64,000 nt of DNA from Cellvibrio sp. KY-GH-1 (GCF_008806975.1 NZ_CP031728.1:310001-374000); one strand, 5' to 3'; counted from the first letter of the stretch, positions 25,583 through 34,513 are shown. Numbers and translations: made by a program. The notes: generated from the letters alone by a model not told the origin.

Positions 25583-25885
25583 ATGCAAAAAGCGGAGATT
25601 TATTGCCCCGAATGTAAGTGGATTCCTCCGGGTTTGCCCCTATGGCGTTGTCTTGATGTGTGTGGGAACGTTTGGGACACATTTGCTACTGGAGGCATAT
25701 GTCCAAAGTGCTATGAAAAATTTGAACATACGCAGTGCTTGAGCTGCTGGAAATTATCGCCCCATAAAAATTGGTACCACTACCCTAAAAAAGCACCCAA
25801 AGAAATGCTGGAAAAATTAAATAGAAAGAAAAATATTAAGATTGAGCCGACGGAGTTGGATATTGTGATAATGGAGGGGATTTAG
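25583..25885 (+). CDS. zinc-ribbon-like hypothetical protein
   Basis: 100 residues with three possible metal pairs: CPEC (8-11), CLDVC (23-27), CPKC (40-43) and CLSC (53-56). Soluble, no signal peptide; no family recognised beyond a Cys-rich zinc-binding appearance. Start after GAGGGAGCATTTTTC. Confidence 0.7.
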   Translation: MQKAEIYCPECKWIPPGLPLWRCLDVCGNVWDTFATGGICPKCYEKFEHTQCLSCWKLSPHKNWYHYPKKAPKEMLEKLNRKKNIKIEPTELDIVIMEGI

Positions 25886-25907
25886 CCTAGTCTAGATTAA
25901 TGCTGAT

Positions 25908-26012
25908 ATGAACATTAACAAACTCTTTAAAAATGAAGCACTTCTTATGATGCTGCTCATCTTATTACCGATTTTGATTGGTTTAGCGGTGGGCTTTTTC
26001 GTCCCTGAGTAA
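25908..26012 (+). CDS. possible 34-residue membrane peptide
   Basis: A short ORF encodes MNINKLFKNEALLMMLLILL followed by PILIGLAVGFFVPE: a charged start and a single hydrophobic helix. It fits between two genes without overlap, but there is no good ribosome-binding site, so the call is tentative. Confidence 0.3.
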   Translation: MNINKLFKNEALLMMLLILLPILIGLAVGFFVPE

Positions 26013-26023
26013 AAGTGGTAAGT

Positions 26024-26398
26024 ATGGAAATACAAGGTCATATTAAATTTACAATTACACAGAAGTCGCCTGAAGAGGTGATCGCCGAAATGCCGGTGCA
26101 GCCGGGTATATTGAATCCGTTTGGTGTTGTGAATGCGGGAGCTACTTTGTGGTTTGCGGATGTTACAGCTTCTATTCTAGTGCTTGGTGATTTGGAGCTT
26201 GCCGAAGGCATGAAAGGTTTTCCGCTGGCGATCAACCTGAACGCCAATTTGTTGGGCAATAGCACTACCGGAATATTTATCGCAAAATCCAGTTACGTGA
26301 AAAATGGTCGCACGGTAAAAGTGGTTAAAACTACGGTGACTGAAGCCTCCGGTAAATTAATTGCCGACGTGACTACCAGTCATGTGTTGTCTGTTTAG
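26024..26398 (+). CDS. hotdog-fold thioesterase (PaaI-like)
   Basis: 124 residues from the ATG at 26024 (GTG at 26015 is an alternative). The pattern GILNPFGVVNAGATLWFADV corresponds to the PaaI/YdiI hotdog core (HG-x-hhaxhaD), with Asn in place of the usual His. NLNANLLGNSTTGIFIAKSS follows. Likely hydrolyses an acyl-CoA thioester; substrate unknown. Confidence 0.82.
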   Translation: MEIQGHIKFTITQKSPEEVIAEMPVQPGILNPFGVVNAGATLWFADVTASILVLGDLELAEGMKGFPLAINLNANLLGNSTTGIFIAKSSYVKNGRTVKVVKTTVTEASGKLIADVTTSHVLSV

Positions 26399-26430
26399 CC
26401 GGCTTTGGCCGGCGCAACTCTCTTGCTAGT

Positions 26431-26536
26431 CTCCTTCAGATTTAGACTCCTTCAGATTTAGACTCCTTCAGATTTAGACTCCTTCAAATTTAGTCTCCTT
26501 CAAATTTAGTCTCCTTCAAATTTAGTCTCCTTCAGC
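26431..26536. repeat. tandem 16-bp repeat, about 6.6 copies
   Basis: Unit CTCCTTCAGATTTAGA, repeated head to tail at 26431, 26447, 26463, 26479, 26495, 26511 and a partial at 26527. The last copies change to CTCCTTCAAATTTAGT. It occupies the gap between the thioesterase gene and the flagellar operon (26399-26817). The rest of the gap holds a GC-rich dyad-containing stretch around 26660-26735 and the candidate sigma-54 promoter. Confidence 0.95.
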
Positions 26537-26777
26537 TTTTCCGCTTTTTCTGTTTCACCCTCAAATTTTCTATCCGGTTTAAAAAAGCCCCCATTCCCGT
26601 CGCCTTTTTACCCTGAGGTTGGGTCGATTTTTTATCGGCTCGCGCACTTATGGGAATGGGCTATGCGGAAAGGGCTTTTCCCCCTGGGGCTCCGCAGGGC
26701 ATTTCCGCTGGTCTATGCGGAAGTTCCTTTTCACCCTGTTTTATTGATAAATTCTTTTAAAACAACAAGTTACTGAT

Positions 26778-26793
26778 TGGCATTCATGTTGCT
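26778..26793 (+). promoter_or_regulatory. candidate sigma-54 promoter of the flagellar operon
   Basis: TGGCATTCATGTTGCT matches TGGCACG-N4-TTGCW except for two bases; GG at 26779-26780 and GC at 26791-26792 with 10 bases between. It lies 25 bases before the fliD start. Sigma-54 control of this flagellar class is usual in related systems. Confidence 0.68.
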
Positions 26794-26817
26794 AAACCCC
26801 TCGGGAGGAGAATTGCA

Positions 26818-28143
26818 ATGGCTATAGATTCTGATTACGTCAAGCAGATGGCGACCCAACTGGCCAGTTACGAGGTACAGGCGTCGTTGACCAAGGCGAA
26901 TCGCAACCAGTCCAACTACAAGGCGCAATTGACGGCGATGGGTTCGCTGGAAACCGCGCTAAAAACCTTTAGTACCTCGGTAAAAGGGCTGAAAGGCGTG
27001 GATAAAAGTGTGTTGACCAATACCGCTACGTTTAGCAGTGAAGGTTTTGCAACCGCGAAAGTAGGCACAACGGCGGTCGCTGGCAACTATCAATTTTTTG
27101 TAGAGCAGCTGGCCGGTGCTCATCAGGTGGCACTGGAAGGTTTAACGGACGCAGATATTCCCACCAGCGGCGATTTGGTGATTGGCCAGGGCGCAGGCAG
27201 CTTCACGATTGATTTAAGCAGTATCGACACCGATGGCACCGCAGGTAATTCGCTGGCGGAATTAGCGGCAGCAATTAACGCCGCAACTGACAACACCGGT
27301 GTTAACGCCACCCTGGTGCGCAGCAACGGCAATGTGTCGCTGGTGCTCGCGAGTGAAAAAACCGGAGCAAGTAATGCGATTAGTTTATCTACCAGCGGTG
27401 TTGCCGCCGGTGCGTTCGATACCGCTGTGGGTGCGCCGCGCGAACTGAGCGCGGCGAAAGATGCGAAGGTGCGTTTGGGCGGCGCAACCGGAATGCTGTT
27501 AACCAATTCGAGCAACACATTCGACAACATTATTGATGGCGTGAGTATGAGTTTTACCAAAGCCCACGCGGTAGGTGAAACACCCTTGTCCGTCACAGTG
27601 GGGCGCGATGACAAAGCGACCAAAGACAAGGTGCAGGGCTTTGTAAATGCCATTAACAGTCTGTTTAGTACCTTCGATAGTTTGACCGCGAGTGGTGGTG
27701 AAAATGCATCGCGTGGTGTGCTGGCTGGCGATTCCAGCATTCGCTCGATTGAAGGTATGTTGAACAAAGTATTGCGCACCGAATTTGGCGGCGTGACTTT
27801 GATGGAAATGGGCATAGTGGCTGATCGCTTCGGCAAGCTGACGATTGACACGGCGCGTTTTGAAAAAGCTATTGCCGCAAACCCGGAAGGCCTGGATAAA
27901 TTATTTAACGCGAAGGACGCACTGCTCGACACCATCGACAAAAATGTCGCGGTGTATACCACGGGTCCAAACAATTTAATGAAGGCTCGCAAGGAAACTC
28001 TGAACACTATGTTGCGCCGCGTGGATGATCAATTTGATGGTATTCAGAAGCAATACGACAACTATTACACCCGCTATTTAAAGCAGTACACCAACATGAT
28101 GCAAACCATGTCGGCAATGGAACAAACCTTCGGAATGTTTTAA
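26818..28143 (+). CDS. fliD: flagellar filament cap FliD (lateral-type, LafB)
   Basis: 441 residues. Filament cap that assembles flagellin at the tip of the filament. N-terminal coiled coil (residues 1-60), central variable domains (GNYQFFVEQLAGAHQVAL, then the hook-associated IN motif-like stretches), and a C-terminal FliD_C domain ending in QYDNYYTRYLKQYTNMMQTM, EQTFGMF. GGGAGGAG precedes the start. First gene of an operon fliD-fliS-fliT-fliK-fliL-fliA-motA-motB, the gene order of the lafBCDEFSTU lateral flagellar operon. Confidence 0.92.
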   Translation: MAIDSDYVKQMATQLASYEVQASLTKANRNQSNYKAQLTAMGSLETALKTFSTSVKGLKGVDKSVLTNTATFSSEGFATAKVGTTAVAGNYQFFVEQLAGAHQVALEGLTDADIPTSGDLVIGQGAGSFTIDLSSIDTDGTAGNSLAELAAAINAATDNTGVNATLVRSNGNVSLVLASEKTGASNAISLSTSGVAAGAFDTAVGAPRELSAAKDAKVRLGGATGMLLTNSSNTFDNIIDGVSMSFTKAHAVGETPLSVTVGRDDKATKDKVQGFVNAINSLFSTFDSLTASGGENASRGVLAGDSSIRSIEGMLNKVLRTEFGGVTLMEMGIVADRFGKLTIDTARFEKAIAANPEGLDKLFNAKDALLDTIDKNVAVYTTGPNNLMKARKETLNTMLRRVDDQFDGIQKQYDNYYTRYLKQYTNMMQTMSAMEQTFGMF

Positions 28144-28196
28144 CGAGTGAATAGCGTTCACGCACAAGTTCTCATTTAAAAACAGGAATGGATCTA

Positions 28197-28598
28197 ATGA
28201 ATGATCTTTATCTCGCCCACGAAAGTTATGACAGCTATCGCTCCATTGATTTGGAAGCTAAAGCGGCTACTGCATCACCCTATGAATTGGTGCTGGTACT
28301 GTTTGATGGCTTGCTCGATGAATTGGCGCGCGCGCGCGGTCATATTGAAGCAAAGCGCTTTCAGGAAAAGGGCCGTTCATTGGAAAAATGCATGAACATT
28401 ATTAATGGCCTTAACAGCGCGCTGGATTATGACAACGGCGGCGAAGTAGTGCAGGGGTTATCACGTTTGTACGACTACTGCATTTATCGCCTGTCCGATG
28501 TCAGTGTGAGTTTATCGCTTGAAGGTTTGGATGAAGTGGTGCAATTGCTCAGTGTGGTGCGCGAGGGGTGGGACGGTGTCAATGCCAAGCGCGCCTGA
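28197..28598 (+). CDS. fliS: flagellin export chaperone FliS (LafC)
   Basis: 133 residues, helical bundle that binds the flagellin C-terminus. Typical pieces: ATASPYELVLVLFDGLLDEL at about residues 24-43, KCMNIINGLNSALDYDNGGE and RLYDYCIYRLSDVSV. I prefer the ATG at 28197 over 28188 since the AGGA is only 1 base before the latter. The next gene overlaps its end by 17 bases. Confidence 0.9.
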   Translation: MNDLYLAHESYDSYRSIDLEAKAATASPYELVLVLFDGLLDELARARGHIEAKRFQEKGRSLEKCMNIINGLNSALDYDNGGEVVQGLSRLYDYCIYRLSDVSVSLSLEGLDEVVQLLSVVREGWDGVNAKRA

Positions 28599-28908
28599 TC
28601 GTTACCAGCAGCTGAAGCTGATCACCCTGGGCGAACAAATGGCGGCTGCGCTTAAGGCTCAGGATTGGGACAGTGTGGGTGGCATAGACCAACGTATTCG
28701 CGAATGCTTGCAAGAATTATCGGCCGCGGAAACACTCAGTCCGGAATTGCAAGCGGCCAAACAACAGCTGCAACAACTCTATGCCCGTGTGTTGCCGGCT
28801 TATGCTGAAGCCTGTGAAAAACTGCGGCAATTATTGTTGGCGCATGTGGACTATGCCGAAGCGCGCTCGGCTTATTTGCGCACGGGTTTATTGCAAGGTG
28901 AAAAATAA
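28582..28908 (+). CDS. FliT-like flagellar chaperone (LafD position)
   Basis: 108 residues, entirely helical, no signal peptide. Sequence similarity to FliT is weak; the call rests on length, helical content and its place between fliS and fliK, where lateral systems carry lafD. Start ATG 28582 with GAGGGGTGGGACGG upstream. Its stop overlaps the next ATG (TAATG). Confidence 0.65.
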   Translation: MPSAPDRYQQLKLITLGEQMAAALKAQDWDSVGGIDQRIRECLQELSAAETLSPELQAAKQQLQQLYARVLPAYAEACEKLRQLLLAHVDYAEARSAYLRTGLLQGEK

Positions 28909-30263
28909 TGTTGTCAACAGCGCTTCAAACCAGCACTAACACCACGCGTGCAAATACCGAAGAAAAATCAGCTGCGCCTGCGGCAGCAAGCAGCTCTGCT
29001 ACTTATGTTGGTGTTAACGATTTGCAGAAAAAAAATGTTGCCGCGGAACAGCAAGTGGAATTATTTCCCGGGCAATTAAGTGATGCTTTGGTCAGTGCAG
29101 AATCTGCTGCCGAACTCATTGCTGCTGAGTTGACGGCAACGGAAAACCCTGGTGAGCAGGTTGTTGCCGCACCAACCTCTGATCAATCTGGTTTTAATCA
29201 ATCAGATGAACAGCAGCAACAGCCCAATGCCGAAGCCTGGTTGCAGGCAATGCTGGATCAACAGCAGTTGCAATTGCAGGCGCGCGACTCTGATAGTGCT
29301 GCAACCCTTGCTACTCCTGTTTCCATTGTGACACCCGTGGTGGCAGACGTTAATGGGGTAAATCAGGCGTTAATTAAAACAGCCGCTTCTGCGCAAGCAT
29401 CGCAATCTATTTCAATGGTTGCGCTGGAAAAATTTGCCCATGTAAATCTTGCCAATAATACTTTTGGTTCGGCAATAATCCAGCAACAGGTTCAAGCGGA
29501 TAGCACGAATCAATCGCCCGTAACTGATAAGTTTTTCGATGCTGCTGCTAAAGCAGCTTCCCATCAATCCACCGTTAATAGTATGTCTGCTGGCGATCTG
29601 CGTACAGCTGATGTAAGTAATGCAGCTAGTAGTGCATTGAATAGTACAGCGAATAGCACAGTGAATAGTACGGCAGCGATAAATTTATCAGCGATAAACG
29701 CAGCGCAAAATGCAGTGCAACAGACAGTAGCAGCAATGAGCGAATCAAATACGGGTGACGCCATTTCATCGGGCGTTACTCCGGTAGCTTTAACAACACA
29801 TGGCTCTGAGAGTGCACAGCGCAGTGTGCAATCGCAATTAAGTTTGTACGCACCAGAAGCCAAATGGGGCGAACAGTTGTTACATGCGCTGCGCGATAAC
29901 GTGCAGGTGCAGATTCAGCAAAAAATACAAAACGCAACCATTCGCCTGGACCCACCTGAACTGGGCAGTTTGGAAATTTACCTCAGCCACGAATCTGGCC
30001 GCCTGCAGGTGCAAATTACGGCTAGCCATGCGGATGTGGCGCGCTTGATCCAGCACACCAGTGATCGCCTGCGTCAGGAATTATCTGGCCCGCAATTTAC
30101 CCACGTCAATATCCAAACGTCAGCGGAAGGGCAATCCGGCCAGCAGCAATCGCGCGAACGCCAACGCTTTGTGAATGACGAACTTATTCTTGCAAATGAA
30201 CAAGCGTTTGCCGGCAATGATGAGCAAACCAAACGTCCCGGCGATATTCTGGTAACTGTCTAA
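28908..30263 (+). CDS. fliK: flagellar hook-length control protein FliK (LafE)
   Basis: 451 residues. The N-terminal roughly 300 residues are low-complexity (Ala, Ser, Gln, Thr), as in other hook-length rulers. The conserved C-terminal domain (about 320-430) has ATIRLDPPELGSLEIYLSHE and LSLYAPEAKWGEQLLHALRD, then RLRQELSGPQFTHVNI. It measures hook length and switches export specificity. Start shares a base with the previous stop. Confidence 0.88.
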   Translation: MLSTALQTSTNTTRANTEEKSAAPAAASSSATYVGVNDLQKKNVAAEQQVELFPGQLSDALVSAESAAELIAAELTATENPGEQVVAAPTSDQSGFNQSDEQQQQPNAEAWLQAMLDQQQLQLQARDSDSAATLATPVSIVTPVVADVNGVNQALIKTAASAQASQSISMVALEKFAHVNLANNTFGSAIIQQQVQADSTNQSPVTDKFFDAAAKAASHQSTVNSMSAGDLRTADVSNAASSALNSTANSTVNSTAAINLSAINAAQNAVQQTVAAMSESNTGDAISSGVTPVALTTHGSESAQRSVQSQLSLYAPEAKWGEQLLHALRDNVQVQIQQKIQNATIRLDPPELGSLEIYLSHESGRLQVQITASHADVARLIQHTSDRLRQELSGPQFTHVNIQTSAEGQSGQQQSRERQRFVNDELILANEQAFAGNDEQTKRPGDILVTV

Positions 30264-30318
30264 TTTTGTAAAACATTGGTTTTTAAAAAATCGATCTTTA
30301 AAGAAGGCTTTTCGAAAA

Positions 30319-30397
30319 GGGTTTGTAGAAACGGTTTGTAGAAAAAGATTCGTAGAGAAAGGTTTGTAGAGAAAGGTTTGTAGAGAAAGGTTTGTAA
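30319..30397. repeat. tandem 14-bp repeat between fliK and fliL
   Basis: Unit GGTTTGTAGAGAAA in about five to six head-to-tail copies with early copies degenerate (GGTTTGTAGAAAC, GGTTTGTAGAAAAA, GATTCGTAGAGAAA), the last two perfect. It fills most of the 193-base gap before fliL. Confidence 0.9.
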
Positions 30398-30456
30398 ATT
30401 CTATTTTTTCGCTCCGGTATTTGCTGGAGTCATTCTGTAAGGGGAAACACTCAATC

Positions 30457-30939
30457 ATGATGCAACGGATCATTTTAGCTTTGCTGGTTGTGAACACATT
30501 GGTGGCGGCAGGTTCGGCCTATATCAGCTTTCAGGTGCTGTCGCGCCCGCAAGTTTCCAGTGTGCCTGTTGCCGCTGATGGCAGCGTGGAAAATTCATCG
30601 TCAGTGGCCACATCGGGTGAAGCTGAAGAGTACACTTTTTTCCCAATTGAAAAAGTGATTGTCAGTTTGCAAGGCGAGGGCCGTGAACACTATTTCGTGC
30701 TGGATCTGGTACTGCAAGCGGAGCAGGATACGGACAACAAAAAACTCAAACAAATTGATCCTGTGGTACGCAATTCCGTAGTCGCCCATTTGTCGTTGAT
30801 GAATTTTAATACGCTGCGCGCTATGCCGATTGCAGAGCTCCAATCCAGTTTGGAAAAAGTCGTGCAGGCAGATTTTGCCAGTCGTCAAATTGTCCAGCCC
30901 TTTGCGCATGTGCTGGTTAGTAAACTGGTTGTGCAATAA
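30457..30939 (+). CDS. fliL: flagellar basal body-associated protein FliL (LafF)
   Basis: 160 residues. N-terminal membrane anchor (residues 3-24), a linker, then the FliL periplasmic domain (YTFFPIEKVIVSLQGEGREH, then YFVLDLVLQAE and DPVVRNSVVAHLSLMNFNTL). It stabilises stator units around the motor. ATG 30457 (or 30460) follows AAGGGGAAACACTC. Gap to next gene 11 bases. Confidence 0.87.
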   Translation: MMQRIILALLVVNTLVAAGSAYISFQVLSRPQVSSVPVAADGSVENSSSVATSGEAEEYTFFPIEKVIVSLQGEGREHYFVLDLVLQAEQDTDNKKLKQIDPVVRNSVVAHLSLMNFNTLRAMPIAELQSSLEKVVQADFASRQIVQPFAHVLVSKLVVQ

Positions 30940-30950
30940 GGATTGCGGCT

Positions 30951-31739
30951 ATGAATGCCTCGGTAATGAATAGCACTGCCATGAATAACTCTGTTGTGGA
31001 TAACGCTGGCGTAAGCGATTACGGCTACGCATCCAACCTGGCTCCAGGAACGGCGGCTTGCACGCTTGCGCCGGCACAAGAGCAGCAATTGTTGATTCAA
31101 TATTTGCCGCTGGTAAAACGTATTGTTCGCCAGTTATCGCTGCAAGCCAATCAGGTGATGGATCGCGATGACATGGAGCAAATTGGCTTGATGGGATTAT
31201 TGGAGAGCCTGCGTCGATATGGTCAGCCCGATGAAAACTTTGCGGCGTTTGCCAAGCTGCGTATTCGCGGCGCAATCCTGGATGAGCTGCGCCGGCAAGA
31301 TTGGCGCCCGCGTCAGGTGCGCCAGCAAACGCACAAAATTCGCGATGCAATTCGTGAGCTGAGTCGTCGTTTAGGCCGCGTGCCACAAGACTCCGAAGTG
31401 ATGAAGTATACCGGCTTGAGTGATAAAGATTACCAGGAATTTTTACAAGCAGATGCCTGTGAAGCGATTGAAAGCCTGGATGAACTATTGTTAAACGGTC
31501 CGGAAACATTTTCCGATGGTGGATCGGGTTTGGAGGAGCGTGAAATTACCGAGCGTTTATTAGCTCAGGCGCTATCCAGTTTGAATGAACGTGAGCGTTT
31601 GGTGCTGATGCTGTATTACCAACAAGAGTTGAGTTTAAAAGAGATCGCCCTGGTGTTGGATTTAACGGATGCGCGTGTGTGCCAGTTAAGTAAGCAGGCA
31701 ATTCAAAAAGCCAGCCGCTTTATGCAAGAAGCCAAATAG
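30951..31739 (+). CDS. fliA: flagellar sigma-28 factor FliA (LafS)
   Basis: 262 residues. Sigma-70 family: region 2 (LLIQYLPLVKRIVRQLSLQA, then MDRDDMEQIGLMGLLESLRR and FAAFAKLRIRGAILDELRRQD), region 3 (KIRDAIRELSRRLGRVPQDS) and region 4 (LSSLNERERLVLMLYYQQEL, then LKEIALVLDLTDARVCQLSKQAI). The first about 45 residues are a non-conserved extension. It directs transcription of late flagellar genes such as the flagellin. No FlgM homologue is seen here. Confidence 0.92.
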   Translation: MNASVMNSTAMNNSVVDNAGVSDYGYASNLAPGTAACTLAPAQEQQLLIQYLPLVKRIVRQLSLQANQVMDRDDMEQIGLMGLLESLRRYGQPDENFAAFAKLRIRGAILDELRRQDWRPRQVRQQTHKIRDAIRELSRRLGRVPQDSEVMKYTGLSDKDYQEFLQADACEAIESLDELLLNGPETFSDGGSGLEEREITERLLAQALSSLNERERLVLMLYYQQELSLKEIALVLDLTDARVCQLSKQAIQKASRFMQEAK

Positions 31740-31790
31740 ATGTGTGGCGAAGGTCTTAAAAAACAACGGGACAATTAAAGAGAATTTATC

Positions 31791-32570
31791 GTGCAGAAAT
31801 TATTAGGTGCAATCATTATCGTAGGCTGTGTGTTGGGTGGTTATAGCCTCGCACACGGTGAACTCGCCATGCTGTGGCAGCCTGCCGAAATCCTGATTAT
31901 TTTGGGCGCCGGTTTGGGTAGCCTGGTGGTGGGCAACCCTAAAGAAGTGCTGTTGGAAATGGTGGATGTCGGCGGCCTTAAAGCGCTCGATGCGCATATC
32001 GAAGATCCGGACCAAAGTGATTTGTTCACGCGCTATCCGTTAATTCTACAAGAACCAAACCTGATGGCGTTTATCGCCGACAATTTCCGCTTGATGGCGA
32101 TGGGGAAAATCAGTGCGCATGAATTGGAAGGTTTTTTGGAGCAGGAATTGGAAGCTATGGAGCACGCGTTAATGCAACCCTCGCGCTCGCTACACAAAAT
32201 CGGTGAGTCTATGCCGGGCTTCGGTATTCTCGCCGCAATTATGGGTATTGTTATCACCATGGGTAATATTGACGGTTCAGTGGCCGAAATTGGCGCGCAT
32301 GTTGCCGCGGCTTTGGTGGGAACTTTCCTCGGAATTTTTGTGTGCTACTGCGTAATGGAACCGCTGAGTAATGCCATGAGCCAGCGGGTAAAAACCGAAT
32401 TGTCAGCATTGGAATGTGTGCGCACAACTTTGGTCGCGCACGTTGCTGGCAAACCGACATTGCTTGCGGTGGATGCTGGCCGCAAATTGATCGAGCAGGA
32501 TGTGAAACCGGCGTTCCGCCAGCTGGAAACCTGGGTCAACCAATACGAAGACCAGCGCGATGCGGCGTAA
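31791..32570 (+). CDS. motA: flagellar stator protein MotA (LafT)
   Basis: 259 residues with four membrane segments (about 1-22, 30-50, 165-190 and 197-218). The PGFGILAAIMGIVITMG and GAHVAAALVGTFLGIFVCYC segments contain the conserved Pro and ion-path residues of MotA. Proton-type rather than PomA-type is suggested by the lateral context. GTG start at 31791 with AAAGAGAATT upstream. Confidence 0.9.
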   Translation: MQKLLGAIIIVGCVLGGYSLAHGELAMLWQPAEILIILGAGLGSLVVGNPKEVLLEMVDVGGLKALDAHIEDPDQSDLFTRYPLILQEPNLMAFIADNFRLMAMGKISAHELEGFLEQELEAMEHALMQPSRSLHKIGESMPGFGILAAIMGIVITMGNIDGSVAEIGAHVAAALVGTFLGIFVCYCVMEPLSNAMSQRVKTELSALECVRTTLVAHVAGKPTLLAVDAGRKLIEQDVKPAFRQLETWVNQYEDQRDAA

Positions 32571-32635
32571 TTATGTTTCGCATTGAAAAAGTTTGCACGC
32601 AATTGACGTAAAATTTTTAGCAAAGTAAGAGTGCC

Positions 32636-33547
32636 ATGAGAAGACGCAACGAAAAAGATTTTGAGGTAATCGTGAAGCGCCGCAAAAAGGGTGGGCACGA
32701 AGAAAGCCACAGCGGCGCCTGGAAGGTTGCCTTCGCTGATTTCACCATGGCGATGATGGCATTGTTTATGGTGCTCTGGGTAATTACGCCACAGAATCCC
32801 AAGCAGACGGCAGCCGCCGAACAAATTACCAATCCGTTGGTGGATGGTGGTGCCGGTGTATTCGATGGCAATAGCAAAACGCCTTTGGAAATGCCTGCGG
32901 CTCCAACCCAACCGAATAAAGTGGAATCGCATGAACCAACAAAAGAAACCGGCAAGGTTGAACCAGTTAAATACAGTAGCCCCGCTGAATTAAAAGAGTT
33001 GGCGGATTTAATGCAAGCGATGGCATTGGAACTGGATGCGCAGGCCAATGTGGAAGTTCAAGTGGTGCCTCAGGGGCTGCGTATTTTAATTAAAGATGAT
33101 CAACAACGTTTTATGTTTGAACGCGGCAGTGTGCAATTAAATCCGCATTTTGCGACGCTGTTAGAGCGCCTTGCGGGTGTGCTGGCAAAAGTTGGCAATA
33201 AATTAATTATCAGCGGCCATACCGACTCCGTGCCTTACAAAACCGTTAAGGGCTACAACAACTGGAACCTCTCCGGTGATCGCGCGCTGCGCGCGCGCAA
33301 TGTGATGGTGGATTCCGGTTTGGCGCCTGGCTCAGTACTGCAAGTGGCTGCACAGGCGGATGTAATGCCGCTGCGGCCGGATGCACCGGAAGACGGCGCA
33401 AATCGCCGCATCGAAATTCTAATGTTAACCGCCAAGGCGGAAGGTTTGTATCGCGAAATTTTCGGTGAGCAGCAAGCGCGGGTGGATTATTCCAGCGAAA
33501 AAGCCGAGTTGGTTATTCCCACGATAGAGCCACCGCAAACCCTGTAG
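32636..33547 (+). CDS. motB: flagellar stator protein MotB (LafU)
   Basis: 303 residues. One membrane segment (about residues 33-53) with the essential Asp in VAFADFTMAMMALFMVLWVI, preceded by a basic N-terminus; plug/linker region; C-terminal OmpA-like peptidoglycan-binding domain (LIISGHTDSVPYKTVKGYNN, then NWNLSGDRALRARNVM and ANRRIEIL). Last gene of the operon; a terminator follows. Confidence 0.9.
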   Translation: MRRRNEKDFEVIVKRRKKGGHEESHSGAWKVAFADFTMAMMALFMVLWVITPQNPKQTAAAEQITNPLVDGGAGVFDGNSKTPLEMPAAPTQPNKVESHEPTKETGKVEPVKYSSPAELKELADLMQAMALELDAQANVEVQVVPQGLRILIKDDQQRFMFERGSVQLNPHFATLLERLAGVLAKVGNKLIISGHTDSVPYKTVKGYNNWNLSGDRALRARNVMVDSGLAPGSVLQVAAQADVMPLRPDAPEDGANRRIEILMLTAKAEGLYREIFGEQQARVDYSSEKAELVIPTIEPPQTL

Positions 33548-33587
33548 CGATTTGTTCTGGCGCGTGAAAGAAATGGTTCAATGCTTT

Positions 33588-33615
33588 GCCTCCTTTACAG
33601 GGGGCTTTTTTTTTT
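33588..33615 (+). terminator. rho-independent terminator after motB
   Basis: GCCTCC / GGGGGC 6-bp stem with a TTTACA loop, followed by ten T. It ends the flagellar operon just before the convergent regulator gene. Confidence 0.85.
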
Positions 33616-33619
33616 GCGT

Positions 33620-34513
33620 TTAGGGTAGGCAGGAAGCTAAATCCTGATCGCTAAGTTGCGCGAAACGGCTCTCGGGAATGTGTAATGTACGGGCACTGCC
33701 GTCCGCGCGCAGGCAGACCAGATCCACTTCGGATTCGTCTAATCCGACGACCAGGTGCAGTGGTGCTTTGACTTTGGCGCTGAGGTGCTGCTCGATGGTT
33801 TTTCCGTAAGGGATCAGGCTTGCCAGCTGGTCGGGATGGTGCGGGGCATAGGTAATTCTGAGCAATGTATTCGGTGTCACATTGGGTTGCTTGGGCGCTG
33901 TGAGTTGGTGGTAGGCAATTGCAGTGCCCAACACCAGCAGTGCTGAAATACCTGCAAGAAGCGGTACGCGCCGGTTTTTGGTGGCTGCTGGTTCGCTTAC
34001 TGCCGGTTGCCGTGAAATTGTTGAAGTTTCAACCCTTGTGGGCACAGTTGCGCCAATGGTTGCTGCAAGAGCGGGCTCAATAACAGGAGTTGCCTCCAGA
34101 GATATATCGACAAAGCTGGGGTTGATCAAGTACCCGCGGCGCGGCAATGTTTGGATAATTTCCCGTTCGCTTTCATCGGCCAGAATCTGGCGCAGCGTAT
34201 AAATCTGCTGGTTCAAACTGCCCTGACCAACAACGCGGCCAGACCAGGCATGGTTCATTAATTCGTCTCTATCTACCACTTCTCCGGGGTTGCGTACCAG
34301 GCGCTCCAACAAACGACTTCCGGAAAAACCCAAGTCTACTTTTTCTTCTGTGCCGTTTTTAAGCAGCGTGAGCTGGTAGAGCGATGGGTAAAAGCGGGCA
34401 ACACAATCTGCTTTGCCGGTACGAATGGTCAGGCAGGTGAGATTTTCCATCGATTTGGCGGCGCGAGGTTCCGCTTGTGCATTTGCTGCATTATCGATTT
34501 GCATCATACCCAT
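33620..34513 (-). CDS. membrane-bound winged-helix regulator (ToxR/CadC-like)
   Basis: 297 residues. N-terminal OmpR-type winged helix (about residues 45-140: SRLLERLVRNPGEVVDRDEL, then MNHAWSGRVVGQGSLNQQIY and TLPRRGYLI), a proline/alanine/threonine linker, one membrane segment (about 186-204), and a C-terminal periplasmic domain of about 90 residues. No phosphorylation domain. It lies between motB and the flagellin gene, so it may control motility genes in response to a periplasmic or surface signal; this is inference. No clear ribosome site at the chosen start. Confidence 0.78.
   Translation of the reverse strand: MGMMQIDNAANAQAEPRAAKSMENLTCLTIRTGKADCVARFYPSLYQLTLLKNGTEEKVDLGFSGSRLLERLVRNPGEVVDRDELMNHAWSGRVVGQGSLNQQIYTLRQILADESEREIIQTLPRRGYLINPSFVDISLEATPVIEPALAATIGATVPTRVETSTISRQPAVSEPAATKNRRVPLLAGISALLVLGTAIAYHQLTAPKQPNVTPNTLLRITYAPHHPDQLASLIPYGKTIEQHLSAKVKAPLHLVVGLDESEVDLVCLRADGSARTLHIPESRFAQLSDQDLASCLP

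Noticed and set aside
26431..26536. CRISPR array
   Set aside because: Units of 16 bases follow one another with no spacers, and there are no cas genes.
27123..28007. 294-codon minus-strand ORF
   Set aside because: It is the antisense shadow of fliD, which has clear domains and a good ribosome site.
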